A stretch of 64,000 nt of DNA from an uncultured Clostridia bacterium (lineage in GTDB: Bacteria > Bacillota > Clostridia > Christensenellales > Aristaeellaceae): positions 62,001 to 126,000 of the forward strand of contig CAKTZR010000002.1 of assembly GCA_934636105.1 (NCBI GenBank). Direction: 5' to 3'. Positions 33,050-41,093 of this stretch are shown here, piece by piece. The notes below the pieces were generated by a model. That model saw nothing but the letters and a program-made list of their open reading frames with translations, was not told the DNA's origin and did no database searches. The position numbers were made by a program, and so were the translations under genes. Every line of letters starts with the position of its first letter. Within the stretch, counting starts at the first letter, position 1.

Positions 33050-33544
33050 ATGTCCAAGATGCTCACTGAAGCTCAAGTCCTTGAGAAACTCAATATTCCT
33101 GATTTTCGCCATTTATCAAAAGATAACGTAATGTCATTCGCCTCAATGCTTCAAAATAGGGACCCTGAGGTCACCAAAAAGGCTTTAGAACAATTCCCAG
33201 ATTTCGCAAAATCCACTTCGGATGCTCTCAAAGATTTTAAGGCTATAATGGCTAAATCATTCGATGATGATAAAGAAAGCGCAAATCAATGTTATATTCT
33301 TTATAACAAGGTGCAGACTGCTCTCGAAAAATGTTTGGATAATGAAAATCTGTCATTTGAAGAAAAAAAGTATTATATAGAACGAATGAAAGAAGTTGCA
33401 CAATTAGCCTCTGCAAAAGATTCCGAAGGGAAAAAATTCAGGTGGGCTAATATCGCGGCTTTTAGCACTATTATTGTGATAGCATTAGGGTTGCTGGCTA
33501 CACTCTTAGGCGGCGATATTGACTTTTCTTCCAAGAAAAGCTAA
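33050..33544 (+). CDS. AT-rich orphan protein with C-terminal membrane helix
   Basis: 164 residues from ATG 33050 with AAAGGAGG about ten bases upstream. The first 130 residues are charged and helical (MLTEAQVLEKLNIPDFRHLS, then EVTKKALEQFPDFAKS); one membrane helix lies near the end (FSTIIVIALGLLATLLGG) with a short tail. The gene is strikingly AT-rich compared with its neighbours and uses codons such as AAA, TTA and ATA that they avoid, which suggests recent transfer. It lies just after tRNA-Trp, a common integration site, but no integrase or repeated tRNA end is seen. I do not recognise a function. Confidence 0.8.
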   Translation: MSKMLTEAQVLEKLNIPDFRHLSKDNVMSFASMLQNRDPEVTKKALEQFPDFAKSTSDALKDFKAIMAKSFDDDKESANQCYILYNKVQTALEKCLDNENLSFEEKKYYIERMKEVAQLASAKDSEGKKFRWANIAAFSTIIVIALGLLATLLGGDIDFSSKKS

Positions 33545-33563
33545 TCTCTGGCTTAATACCTAC

Positions 33564-33588
33564 GGAGCAATTTACACTTGCTCCTTTT
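33564..33588 (+). terminator. Terminator of the orphan gene
   Basis: GGAGCAA, 7-base loop, TTGCTCC, then TTTT. Confidence 0.75.
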
Positions 33589-33646
33589 AGGCCGTTAATA
33601 AATAAGATGTTTTTTCGCTAATACCTGTTTGCGCATATTTTCCCCG

Positions 33647-33671
33647 CCTCCGGCCAAACTACCGCCGGAGG
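33647..33671 (+). promoter_or_regulatory. Hairpin that hides the coat-protein ribosome-binding site
   Basis: CCTCCGGC (33647-33654) and GCCGGAGG (33664-33671) are perfect complements; the second arm contains the GGAGG used by the gene at 33681. A CATATTTT at 33634-33641 resembles a sigma-K -10 box. Confidence 0.5.
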
Positions 33672-33680
33672 TGTTTTGTT

Positions 33681-33854
33681 ATGAGTCCGAAAGAATTGCT
33701 CTATCTGGATGACGCGCTCGGCCACGAGCAGTTTCTGATCGCCCAGTGCGGCGAAGCTGAATCCGCGCTTGATGATCCGCAGCTCAAGCAATGCGTGCGT
33801 CAGCTTCAAAATGCGCATCAGCAGATTTTCAATCGCCTGATGGCTCTGATTTAA
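33681..33854 (+). CDS. Small spore coat-like protein (57 aa)
   Basis: ATG 33681 with GGAGGTG nine bases upstream; ends TAA 33854. The 57-residue product (MSPKELLYLDDALGHEQFLI at the start, QNAHQQIFNRLMALI at the end) resembles the short helical partner often found beside CotF-type coat proteins. It lies 12 bases before a clear CotF-family gene, so the two are cotranscribed. Confidence 0.75.
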   Translation: MSPKELLYLDDALGHEQFLIAQCGEAESALDDPQLKQCVRQLQNAHQQIFNRLMALI

Positions 33855-33866
33855 GGGGGCGTTTTC

Positions 33867-34115
33867 ATGAACAACGATCAGCAGATCATGGAGAACCTGC
33901 TTTTGACGACGAAGGGCGTGTGCGATTTGTATCTCCACGGCGCAATCGAATCCGCCACGCCAAACGTGCATCAGGCTTTCGACAGCGCGCTGGGCGAAAG
34001 TCTGGATATGCAGTCCGATATCTACGCCGAAATGTCCAACCGCGGCTGGTATCAAAACCAGCAGGCGGACGCTCAGCAAATCACGCAGGTTCGGCAAAAA
34101 TTTCTGATGAACTGA
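33867..34115 (+). CDS. Spore coat protein, CotF family
   Basis: 82 residues. The core GAIESATPNVHQAF and then ESLDMQSDIYAEMSNRGWY is the CotF (DUF-type coat) signature, a ferritin-like helical bundle fragment. CotF-family proteins coat Bacillus and Clostridium spores. The product is shorter than B. subtilis CotF, like other Clostridial members. It supports a spore-forming host. Confidence 0.9.
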   Translation: MNNDQQIMENLLLTTKGVCDLYLHGAIESATPNVHQAFDSALGESLDMQSDIYAEMSNRGWYQNQQADAQQITQVRQKFLMN

Positions 34116-34129
34116 CCCCGAATATGTCA

Positions 34130-34161
34130 AAGCGCCGTGCGTAACCTGCCGCACGGCGCTT
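34130..34161. terminator. Hairpin between convergent genes
   Basis: AAGCGCCGTGCG and CGCACGGCGCTT form a 12-bp stem; the T-run is weak on both sides, so it may be a poor terminator. Confidence 0.6.
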
Positions 34162-34163
34162 CG

Positions 34164-34799
34164 TTATGGCCTTGTCTCATCCGGCGTCGCTTCCTCGATC
34201 CTTTCGCAGATCATAAAGGGATAATCCCCCCTCGCCTGCTGAATCATCGCGGCAAAGCGATAGGTCTTTCGCAGCGTCTTTTCCTCGCTGTTGGGATCGG
34301 CCACCAGCAGTTCCCCATTCTCCGTAATGCCACGCAAAACGACATAGTGTCCGCTGCCTGTAAAATAACCCGGCCCGACGTATTCGATGATCGGTTTCCC
34401 CTTGCGCAGCACATTTTCAATCGCCCGCGCATCCAGCGCCCGCCAGCGTCCCTGAATGCCATATTCTGCCAGCAGCAGCCGAAGCGCGTCGCGCCCCAGC
34501 CCGTCCCCTCGATAAAGACCCATTTCGCCTGCCAGCCGCATGATTTCATCCGGTTCAGGCTCACGATGCGGATCGAAATAGCCAATGACCATGGAAACGC
34601 ATGTCGCGCCGCAGCCCGATTCCGCAACGGTGATCTGCCGATCCTTCCACGTGAAAACCGGATCAGCGTAGTCCGTCTGATAATAGAATGGCATGGTCAG
34701 TTTTACGGGCTGAACCTTGCGCTTTTTCTTCTTTTCTGCCAGAGCCGGCGCGCAAAAAAGCAGCAGAAACGCCAGCGCCAGCGCAGCGACCCTTTTCAT
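34164..34799 (-). CDS. Secreted C39-like cysteine peptidase
   Basis: 211 residues with a signal peptide (AALALAFLLLFCAPALA) and a papain-like C39 domain: catalytic Cys in SGCGATCVSMVIGYF (C63), His in GHYVVLRGI (H151) and Asp in LLVADPNSEE (D168). Free-standing C39-like proteases of this type are exported and their targets are mostly unknown. Its ATG overlaps the stop of the radical SAM gene by one base (TAATG), so the two are translated together. Confidence 0.85.
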   Translation of the reverse strand: MKRVAALALAFLLLFCAPALAEKKKKRKVQPVKLTMPFYYQTDYADPVFTWKDRQITVAESGCGATCVSMVIGYFDPHREPEPDEIMRLAGEMGLYRGDGLGRDALRLLLAEYGIQGRWRALDARAIENVLRKGKPIIEYVGPGYFTGSGHYVVLRGITENGELLVADPNSEEKTLRKTYRFAAMIQQARGDYPFMICERIEEATPDETRP

Positions 34800-35923
34800 T
34801 ACAGCACAATATCGCCGGGACGATAGCCCTGCGGCAGCGGTTCCTCCTCCGCAAAGACAATGGATTCATCTTCCAGCGTCGGGATAAACGCGGCATACGG
34901 AATGCGCGGAAATTCGCATCCATAGCTGCTTGCGCCAAACCAGCCGCCCTCATGCGCGCGCAGATTCAGATCGCGGGCAAACTTCGTCCGGTTGGAGCAG
35001 TCATGAATCAGCGGTTTCCAATGCTCGCGCGACGCGGTTTCCATCAGCGCCAGCGTCAAATCGCGGCTCCAAATCGGCGAAATATAGCCCTGACGGGACA
35101 TGTACAGGCTCTCGCCCTCGTAGTTGTCGATATTATTGGGATTCAGATGCAGCTCGGCACAATTCATGAAGTCAAACCCCGTCGCCAGAATGCGCTCCTT
35201 CTTCTTCATGAACGTCTCGTACAGTTCCGGCGTAATCGGCGTTTCAATGCCCACATACGGAATGTATTTCTTCGCCGTCGCGATGTTTTCAATCACCCGA
35301 TCCGAACAGCCGGATGCGCCAAGGTTGAAGCGCAGCTCGTTCAGCCCCGCCTCGCCCAGCGCACGCAGGTTTTCCTCCGTCGCCAGCGTGCCGTTGGTAT
35401 ACATGTGCTGATGCACGCCCGCCGCGTGGAACTTGCGGATGATGCCGTAGTATTTCTCGATTTCCATGAATGGCTCCAGATAGACATAGGCAATGCCCGT
35501 CGGCTTTTTCTGAATGGACAGCAGCAGGTCGATGTCGTCTTCATAGAACTTTGTGCCGCCGATTTCCCACAGGCCTTCGCCGATAGGCGGCTGGCAGTCC
35601 AGTTCGCCGTAATTATAGCAGAACTTGCACTGAACGTTGCATTTGTTCGTCTTGCGCACCGCGCTGAGTCCCGTGCCCAGCAGGCAGGAACAGCAGCCGC
35701 GCGGAAATTTCGCCTTGTCGCCCACAAAATATGTCCGGCCAGACAAGCTTTGCAGCCCGTCGATTTTTTCGGCCATCTTCTCGCGGCGCTGATTCACCGC
35801 GGTTTCAATCTGGGCAAACGCCGCAAGGGCAATCTCCTGCTGATGCGGCATCAGGTCTTCATCCTCCGGCAATTCGGCAAAAAAGCGAAACCACATCAAC
35901 GCATCTTTTTTTGAAATTTTCAT
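34799..35923 (-). CDS. Radical SAM protein of unknown substrate
   Basis: 374 residues from ATG 35923 with GGGAGGT upstream. The radical SAM cluster is CNVQCKFC (C95, C99, C102). A preceding GCCSC (C77, C78, C80) and later Cys residues (SGCSD, SSYGCEFP) could hold another cluster. The TIM-barrel part reads FHAAGVHQHMYTNGTLATEE and LNELRFNLGASG. I recognise this as an unassigned radical SAM group; it lacks a clear SPASM domain. It is translated with a secreted C39 peptidase, which raises the idea of a modified, cleaved peptide, but no precursor peptide is visible beside it. Confidence 0.85.
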   Translation of the reverse strand: MKISKKDALMWFRFFAELPEDEDLMPHQQEIALAAFAQIETAVNQRREKMAEKIDGLQSLSGRTYFVGDKAKFPRGCCSCLLGTGLSAVRKTNKCNVQCKFCYNYGELDCQPPIGEGLWEIGGTKFYEDDIDLLLSIQKKPTGIAYVYLEPFMEIEKYYGIIRKFHAAGVHQHMYTNGTLATEENLRALGEAGLNELRFNLGASGCSDRVIENIATAKKYIPYVGIETPITPELYETFMKKKERILATGFDFMNCAELHLNPNNIDNYEGESLYMSRQGYISPIWSRDLTLALMETASREHWKPLIHDCSNRTKFARDLNLRAHEGGWFGASSYGCEFPRIPYAAFIPTLEDESIVFAEEEPLPQGYRPGDIVL

Positions 35924-36092
35924 GACTGTACCTCCCTGTACGGCTTTTGACGCATATGAAGTTATTTTATCACAGATTCTAAAAAAAGTACAGCACACGA
36001 TTGCGTGTGAAATTTCTTCGCAGTCTTAAGACCAGGCCGAATCCAGCGCGTCGTTCCAGTCCGCTGAAAATTCCCCGCACAGAACAAACATA

Positions 36093-36130
36093 ACAAAAAA
36101 CGAGATCATGATGTACTCACAATCTCGTTC
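36093..36130 (-). terminator. Terminator of tRNA-Ser
   Basis: AACGAGAT (36099-36106) pairs with ATCTCGTT (36122-36129); a T6 run follows on the minus strand. Confidence 0.85.
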
Positions 36131-36221
36131 TGGCGGAGAGTTAGGGATTTGAACCCTAGGTGGGGTATCAGCCCACACACGATTTCCAGTCGTGCGCCTT
36201 AGACCACTCAGCCAACTCTCC
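36131..36221 (-). tRNA. tRNA-Ser (anticodon GGA)
   Basis: 91 nt with long variable arm. Acceptor GGAGAGT pairs with ACTCTCC; anticodon loop CTGGAAA; T arm GGGTTCAAATCCC; encoded CCA end. Size and variable arm fit a class II serine tRNA. Confidence 0.95.
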
Positions 36222-36252
36222 AACATTGGCCGCTGCTCAATCAGCGAGGTTT

Positions 36253-36281
36253 ATTATATCGGAGATCGGCTTAGTTGTCAA
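36253..36281 (-). promoter_or_regulatory. Promoter of tRNA-Ser
   Basis: Minus strand TTGACA (36276-36281), 17-base spacer, TATAAT (36253-36258): a perfect consensus promoter. Confidence 0.92.
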
Positions 36282-36289
36282 CCCTTTTT

Positions 36290-36332
36290 TTACAAAAAAA
36301 TGCGGGAAATGCAATTTGTTTGCATTTCCCGC
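36290..36332 (-). terminator. Terminator of the flavoprotein gene
   Basis: GCGGGAAATGCAA and TTGCATTTCCCGC (13-bp stem, 36302-36332), then a T-run on the minus strand. Confidence 0.9.
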
Positions 36333-36356
36333 CGAAAAAGGGATTCCGTTTGGAAA

Positions 36357-38261
36357 TTACTCGCCCTTCGCCGCGTTCGTGCCCGCGATGCGGCCGAACA
36401 CGCAGAAGTCAACGATCGCGTTGCCACCAAGGCGGTTCGCGCCGTGCAGGTTGCCGGTGATCTCGCCCGCGCAGTACAGGCCTTCGATCTGCGTGCCGTC
36501 CGCACGGAGCGCATGCGTGCCGTTGTCCACGTTCACGCCGCCCATGGTGTGATGCGCGGCAGGCTTGCGCGGATAAGCGTACCACGGGCCGGTCTTCAGC
36601 TCCTTGGTGAAGGTGATGCGGCCGTAGTCGTCGGTCTTCTCGCCGCGCACGCAGGCGTTGAAATCGTCGATGGTCGCTTTGAGAGTGTCGGGGTTCATGC
36701 CGAGGGTCTCGGCCAGACCTTCAAGCGTATCCGCCTGCACATAACCGGCCAGGTGGTTTTCGAGGTAATACGCAACGGTCTTGTCGCCCAGGGTCTTGCC
36801 GGTCTTCGGGTCCGGCACCGCGTCGGCGCTGAACACCTGATACATCAGGCCGTCCGGCTGCGCGATGATGCCCAGGGACATCTCGTCGCGGCGGCCGTCC
36901 TCACGAACAAAGCGTTCGCCGTTCTCGTTAACATAGATGCTCGCGCTGTACGTCAGCGTGATATCGGAGGTCGCGCCGGTCCACGGGTTCGCATACGGCA
37001 GCAGCTGAATCTGATCCATGTTGATCAACTCGGCGCCCGCGTTCTCCGCCATATAGATACCGTCGCCGGTCACGCCCGGCATGTTGGTCGTGCCAACCTT
37101 CGCGCTCAGGTCCGGCCACTTTTCGCTCTGGCAGTACTTCATGCGCATCTCGACGTTGCCGGCAAAGCCGCCGGTCGCGAGAATCACGCCCTTGTTGGCA
37201 TGCAGGGTCACCTTATGGCCGTCCTTGCCCTCGGCGTTCACGCCGACGACCTTGTCGCCATCCATAATCAGGCTCTTGCCGGTGGTATCCATCATCGCAG
37301 TGAACAGGTCGCCCTTGGTCGCGAGGTTGCCCTCGAATGCCTTGAAGTAGCCCGTGCCGTTCGGCATCACCGCGGTATGCGTGCGCATATAGAGCGAGCC
37401 GCTCGCAGAGTTGATCTTGTCGGCAAACTGCATGCCCATGCCCTCGATCCACTCCAGCGCCGGATACGCGTTCTCCGCGAAAGTCAGCAGCATATTCAGG
37501 TCGCCGACCTTGTCGCCGCCGTTCCACGTCTGGAGTGCAAACCATTCGGGGCTGTCGAAAACCTTCTTGTCGGTCTTCTTGTAGGCTTCAAACTGCTCGC
37601 GGACGGTGTCCATCACCTGCTTGTGCAGGTCGCTGACCGGTTCTTCCGCCAGCGCGTCCTCAATCAGGGAATCCAGGCTGCTGGTGATGTCCGCGTTATC
37701 CTGAAGCGCCGGATCCGGGCAGTTGAAAATGCCGCCGGAAACGATGGCGTTGCCGCCGAAGAAACCGGTCTTCTCGATCACGATGACGCTCGCACCCTCG
37801 TCGGTCGCCGCAACGGCCGCCGCCAGACCGGCTCCGCCGCCGCCCACGATAATCACGTCCGCGGTCAGCTCCTCGTCCGGAGCAACTTCCTTCTCAACCG
37901 GCTTGTTGAAGTCGTCGAGATTCGCGCCCGCTTCTTCCAGCGCCTTGGAAACGCCGGAGAGAATCGCGCGGCTGGACACGGTCACGCCGGTGACGGTATC
38001 CACATTGACGGACTGATTCTCCACAACTTCCTGCGGAATCTCGCGCATCGGCCAGTCGATCAGGCCGGGGGTTTCCACATTCTCCGTCACCTCGACGGAC
38101 TCAATCTTGTCCTCGCTCACGGTCACCTGCACGGTCATCGGGCCGTGCATGCCGCTGACCGTCGCGCTGTACGTGCCCGCCGTCATCGCGGCGCTCGCGC
38201 CGCAGGCCAGGCTCATCAGCACGCACAGCGCCAGAACGAGCGCCATCAGCTTGCTTTTCAT
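36357..38261 (-). CDS. Exported FMN-bind / FAD flavoprotein reductase (fumarate reductase-like)
   Basis: 634 residues from ATG 38261 with AAGGAGG upstream. Signal peptide (the Cys in MSLACG makes a weak lipobox), then an FMN_bind domain (26-110) with the flavinylation motif DTVTGVTVSS (Thr94 the likely FMN-linked residue, added by ApbE), then a FAD-binding domain (GGGGAGLAAAVAA, 139-152) and the flavocytochrome c/fumarate reductase fold ending HGANRLGGNAIVDFCVFG. These secreted reductases pass electrons to external acceptors such as fumarate, urocanate or other enoates. No haem site (CxxCH) is present. A LysR gene lies directly upstream on the same strand. Confidence 0.88.
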   Translation of the reverse strand: MKSKLMALVLALCVLMSLACGASAAMTAGTYSATVSGMHGPMTVQVTVSEDKIESVEVTENVETPGLIDWPMREIPQEVVENQSVNVDTVTGVTVSSRAILSGVSKALEEAGANLDDFNKPVEKEVAPDEELTADVIIVGGGGAGLAAAVAATDEGASVIVIEKTGFFGGNAIVSGGIFNCPDPALQDNADITSSLDSLIEDALAEEPVSDLHKQVMDTVREQFEAYKKTDKKVFDSPEWFALQTWNGGDKVGDLNMLLTFAENAYPALEWIEGMGMQFADKINSASGSLYMRTHTAVMPNGTGYFKAFEGNLATKGDLFTAMMDTTGKSLIMDGDKVVGVNAEGKDGHKVTLHANKGVILATGGFAGNVEMRMKYCQSEKWPDLSAKVGTTNMPGVTGDGIYMAENAGAELINMDQIQLLPYANPWTGATSDITLTYSASIYVNENGERFVREDGRRDEMSLGIIAQPDGLMYQVFSADAVPDPKTGKTLGDKTVAYYLENHLAGYVQADTLEGLAETLGMNPDTLKATIDDFNACVRGEKTDDYGRITFTKELKTGPWYAYPRKPAAHHTMGGVNVDNGTHALRADGTQIEGLYCAGEITGNLHGANRLGGNAIVDFCVFGRIAGTNAAKGE

Positions 38262-38375
38262 GGTTTTTCCTCCTTTATTTTCCCTTCCCGGGAACATATG
38301 TCTATGATATATCAATCACAAAGTAAATGCAAATGCCAAAAATGAATCAATCTTTGTTTTAAATGCGTCGGAATC

Positions 38376-38405
38376 ATAAAAGGAGGCGCCGTTTTCAGCG
38401 TCTCC
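38376..38405 (-). terminator. Terminator of the LysR gene
   Basis: GGAGGCGC (38382-38389) and GCGTCTCC (38398-38405), then TTTTAT on the minus strand. Confidence 0.75.
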
Positions 38406-38414
38406 TCGTTATTT

Positions 38415-39311
38415 TCATTTGGATTTCTGCGACACAAGCTCAAAAAAGTGCTTAGCCTGCGGATTGACTGCCCGGCTGCGCATCGTCAGCGTCAGCGGAT
38501 TGCGGTACTCCATCCCCTCGATGGGCACCAGATGCAGATCGTCGCTCTGCGCATAGACAAATGCTTCGGAAGCCATGCCGACCGCCTTGTGCTGATGCAG
38601 CAGTGCGGCCACGTCGCCCATCTTCTTGCCCGTGCCGACCACGCGCGGCATGAAGCCCGCCTTCATGCACTGGGCGACGTTTCGGGCGTAAATTTCCGGC
38701 AGATCCTTCGAATCAAACAGCACAAACGGCATATCCGAAAGCTGTTCCAGCCGCACCGATGTGCAGCCGAACATCGGGTTCTCCCGCGGAATCAGCACGC
38801 GCATATCCGTTTGGCAGACTGCCGCATGACAGCAGTCGCGCATGCTCATGGCAATCGTCTCCGGCAGCACCGCGCAGTCCAGCTCGCCGCTGAGCAGGCG
38901 TTCTTTGATCTCCGGCGCAGAGCCGTAAACGGGCTCGATGCGAATGCCCTCCTCCGCCGCCTGATTGAGCGCCGCCTGCGCCGCCGTCCGAAAGGATTGG
39001 AGCAGGCCATAGGCGATGTAGCCGACCGTGACCACGCTGCGCGTCTGCTCGTCAATCTGCCGCACGCGCTCCACCATCGCGTCCAGCTGACCCATCACCC
39101 GCCGCGCCTCCACGAGCATCATATCTCCGGCAGGTGTCAGCGTGACGCTCTTGCGGTTCTCGCGGTCGATCAGCGCGCAGCCGACCTCCTTTTCCAGGTT
39201 GGCAATCGCCCGGCTGAGCGCAGGCTGGCTGACGAAGCAGCGCCCCGCCGCGTCCGTAAAGCTCTGGCACTCTGCCACCGCGATAAAATATTCAAGCATA
39301 TGAATGGTCAT
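38415..39311 (-). CDS. LysR-family transcriptional regulator
   Basis: 298 residues. The N-terminal winged helix is typical (LEYFIAVAECQSFTDAAGRC, then VSQPALSRAIANLEKEVGCA, then LTPAGDMMLVEARRV), followed by a periplasmic-binding-like effector domain (TVGYIAYGLL, PVYGSAPEIKERLLSGELDC). AGGAAGGGG lies before the ATG. It sits upstream of the exported flavoprotein on the same strand with a terminator between, so it may regulate that gene, though LysR targets are more often divergent. The inducer is unknown. Confidence 0.9.
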   Translation of the reverse strand: MTIHMLEYFIAVAECQSFTDAAGRCFVSQPALSRAIANLEKEVGCALIDRENRKSVTLTPAGDMMLVEARRVMGQLDAMVERVRQIDEQTRSVVTVGYIAYGLLQSFRTAAQAALNQAAEEGIRIEPVYGSAPEIKERLLSGELDCAVLPETIAMSMRDCCHAAVCQTDMRVLIPRENPMFGCTSVRLEQLSDMPFVLFDSKDLPEIYARNVAQCMKAGFMPRVVGTGKKMGDVAALLHQHKAVGMASEAFVYAQSDDLHLVPIEGMEYRNPLTLTMRSRAVNPQAKHFFELVSQKSK

Positions 39312-39379
39312 GCCGATCCCCTTCCTCTTAGAAGGAGCATAGCACGACGCTCACGCGCTGTCAAGCAATGCGCATGGGT

Positions 39380-40753
39380 TTACGCTTTCTTTTCCTCCGC
39401 GGATACATGCAGATGGTGCGACTGGCTCATCAGCACCCGGCGGCAGCGGAAATACGCCGGAACGAGGAAGATATCCGCCGCCACCCATGCCAGCGGGCTG
39501 CCCAGCGCAGCGCCGAAGAAGCCCATCGCAGGCACAAGGAACACGCCTGCCAGACTGCGCGCGACCATTTCCATCACGCCTGCCAGAATCGCGAACATCG
39601 AGAAGCCCATGCCCTGAATCATGAAGCGCACAACGTTCACCAGCGTCAGCAGCGGATAGGCGATCACATTTGTCACCATGTACGTCTGCGCCAGCTCAAC
39701 CAGCTGCGTGCTGCTCTCGCCGGAGATGAACAGCCCGGTCAGCGCGCGGCCGAAGAACCACGCCACGGCCAGCGCCAGCACGGAATAACCAAAGCCCATC
39801 AGCGACGCGGAATAGATGCCCTTGTTCAAACGGTCATAGCGGCTTGCGCCGACGTTCTGCGCGCCGTAGGTCGCCATCGTCGATCCGAGCGCGTCAAACG
39901 GGCAGGCGAGGAAGTTGAGCACCTTGCTCGCCGCCGTCACCGCCGCAACGGCCAGCGACCCCAGCGAATTGACCGCGACCTGCAAAATGACGCTGCCAAT
40001 GGCCGTAATGGAATATTGCAGCCCCATCGGCACACCGTAGGCGCAAAGCTCGGTCATGCGTTTTGACTGCGGCCGCCACTCCTGCCTGGAGATGTGCAGA
40101 ATCGGCACTTTCACCGCGATGAACAGCAGGCAGAGCAGGCCGGAAATCGCCTGGCTGAGCACCGTCGCCAGCGATGCGCCGAATACGCCGAGCCTGAAAA
40201 TCAGAATGAACGCCAAATCCAGAATGACGTTGAGCACCGAGGAGAGTACCAGAAAGAACAGCGGCGTTTTGCTGTCGCCCAGCGAACGCAGCCAGCCGGA
40301 AAGCAGATTATACAGGAACGTGAACGGAATGCCCGCAAAAATCACGACGATATAATTGTAAGCCTGCTGGAAACAATCCTCCGGCGTGTTCATCGCGCGC
40401 AGGATATCCGCGCAATACACCACCGTCAGCACGGTCATCACCACGGCGAAGACGATGGACAGCCATGTGCCGTTGGCGACAAACTCGCGCATGCGGCTTT
40501 CCTCGTGCGCGCCGAACTGCTGCGCCACCGGGATGGCGAAGCCGGAGCAAACGCCCATGCAGAAGCCGAGCACCAGAAAGTTGATCGATCCGGTCGCGCC
40601 CACGCCGGCCAGCGCTTCCATGCCGAGGAACCGCCCGACAATCAGCGTATCGACCAGATTATAGAGCTGCTGAAACAGCATGCCGGCCAGAAGCGGCAAT
40701 GCGAAGCCGAGAATTAAGCGAACAGGCGACCCTTGCGTTAAATCCTTGGTCAT
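39380..40753 (-). CDS. MATE-family efflux transporter
   Basis: 457 residues from ATG 40753, with AGGGAGA upstream. Twelve membrane helices in two halves with the family blocks LPLLAGMLFQQLYNLVDTLI, VGRFLGMEALAGVGATGS and, in the second half, MGLQYSITAIGSVILQVAVN. MATE proteins export drugs or metabolites by Na+ or H+ antiport. It is monocistronic with its own promoter. The substrate cannot be inferred. Confidence 0.92.
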   Translation of the reverse strand: MTKDLTQGSPVRLILGFALPLLAGMLFQQLYNLVDTLIVGRFLGMEALAGVGATGSINFLVLGFCMGVCSGFAIPVAQQFGAHEESRMREFVANGTWLSIVFAVVMTVLTVVYCADILRAMNTPEDCFQQAYNYIVVIFAGIPFTFLYNLLSGWLRSLGDSKTPLFFLVLSSVLNVILDLAFILIFRLGVFGASLATVLSQAISGLLCLLFIAVKVPILHISRQEWRPQSKRMTELCAYGVPMGLQYSITAIGSVILQVAVNSLGSLAVAAVTAASKVLNFLACPFDALGSTMATYGAQNVGASRYDRLNKGIYSASLMGFGYSVLALAVAWFFGRALTGLFISGESSTQLVELAQTYMVTNVIAYPLLTLVNVVRFMIQGMGFSMFAILAGVMEMVARSLAGVFLVPAMGFFGAALGSPLAWVAADIFLVPAYFRCRRVLMSQSHHLHVSAEEKKA

Positions 40754-40814
40754 TGAAATCTCCCTCATGAAAAGACCGTCGAAGCGAAGTCCGAATTGCT
40801 TTAAAAACAGCGGT

Positions 40815-40843
40815 ATTATACACGCTTCTCATAATCTTTTCAA
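40815..40843 (-). promoter_or_regulatory. Promoter of the MATE gene
   Basis: Minus strand TTGAAA (40838-40843), 17-base spacer, TATAAT (40815-40820). Confidence 0.8.
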
Positions 40844-40907
40844 GACGGAAGATTCAACATCTGCACCCATTTTTATCCGCATAGAATGCACAAAAACGAT
40901 GGGCTGT

Positions 40908-41045
40908 TCACTTGTGCTGCGCCGCGAGTTTCGCGTTCTCCTCATCCTGCATCCGGCAGGCCATCACCACAAACGCCGTGCATGCCGCCACAATCGGCAC
41001 GCCGAACCCAAAGAGAATCGCCGCTTCCAACATCGTCATCTTCAT
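40908..41045 (-). CDS. Small membrane protein (45 aa)
   Basis: ATG 41045 has AGGAAAGG seven to ten bases upstream; stop TGA at 40908. The product starts MKMTMLEAAILFGFGVPIVA, forms one membrane helix to about residue 29, then has a short charged tail (CRMQDEENAKLAAQHK). It lies 48 bases downstream of a helix-turn-helix gene on the same strand. No known family; size, ribosome-binding site and clean membrane-helix pattern support a real gene. Confidence 0.55.
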   Translation of the reverse strand: MKMTMLEAAILFGFGVPIVAACTAFVVMACRMQDEENAKLAAQHK

Positions 41046-41093
41046 CCCTGCCTTTCCTGCTTGTCCCCTGCACGTTCATTGTATGGCGCCGCT

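Noticed and set aside
32862..33680. Integrated genomic island at tRNA-Trp
   Set aside because: No integrase, no second copy of the tRNA 3' end and only one unusual gene, so a classic island is not supported, though a small insertion remains possible.
34164..35923. RiPP biosynthetic cluster
   Set aside because: A radical SAM and a C39-like peptidase are present, but I found no precursor peptide with a leader and no peptide exporter nearby, so I list it only as a lead.
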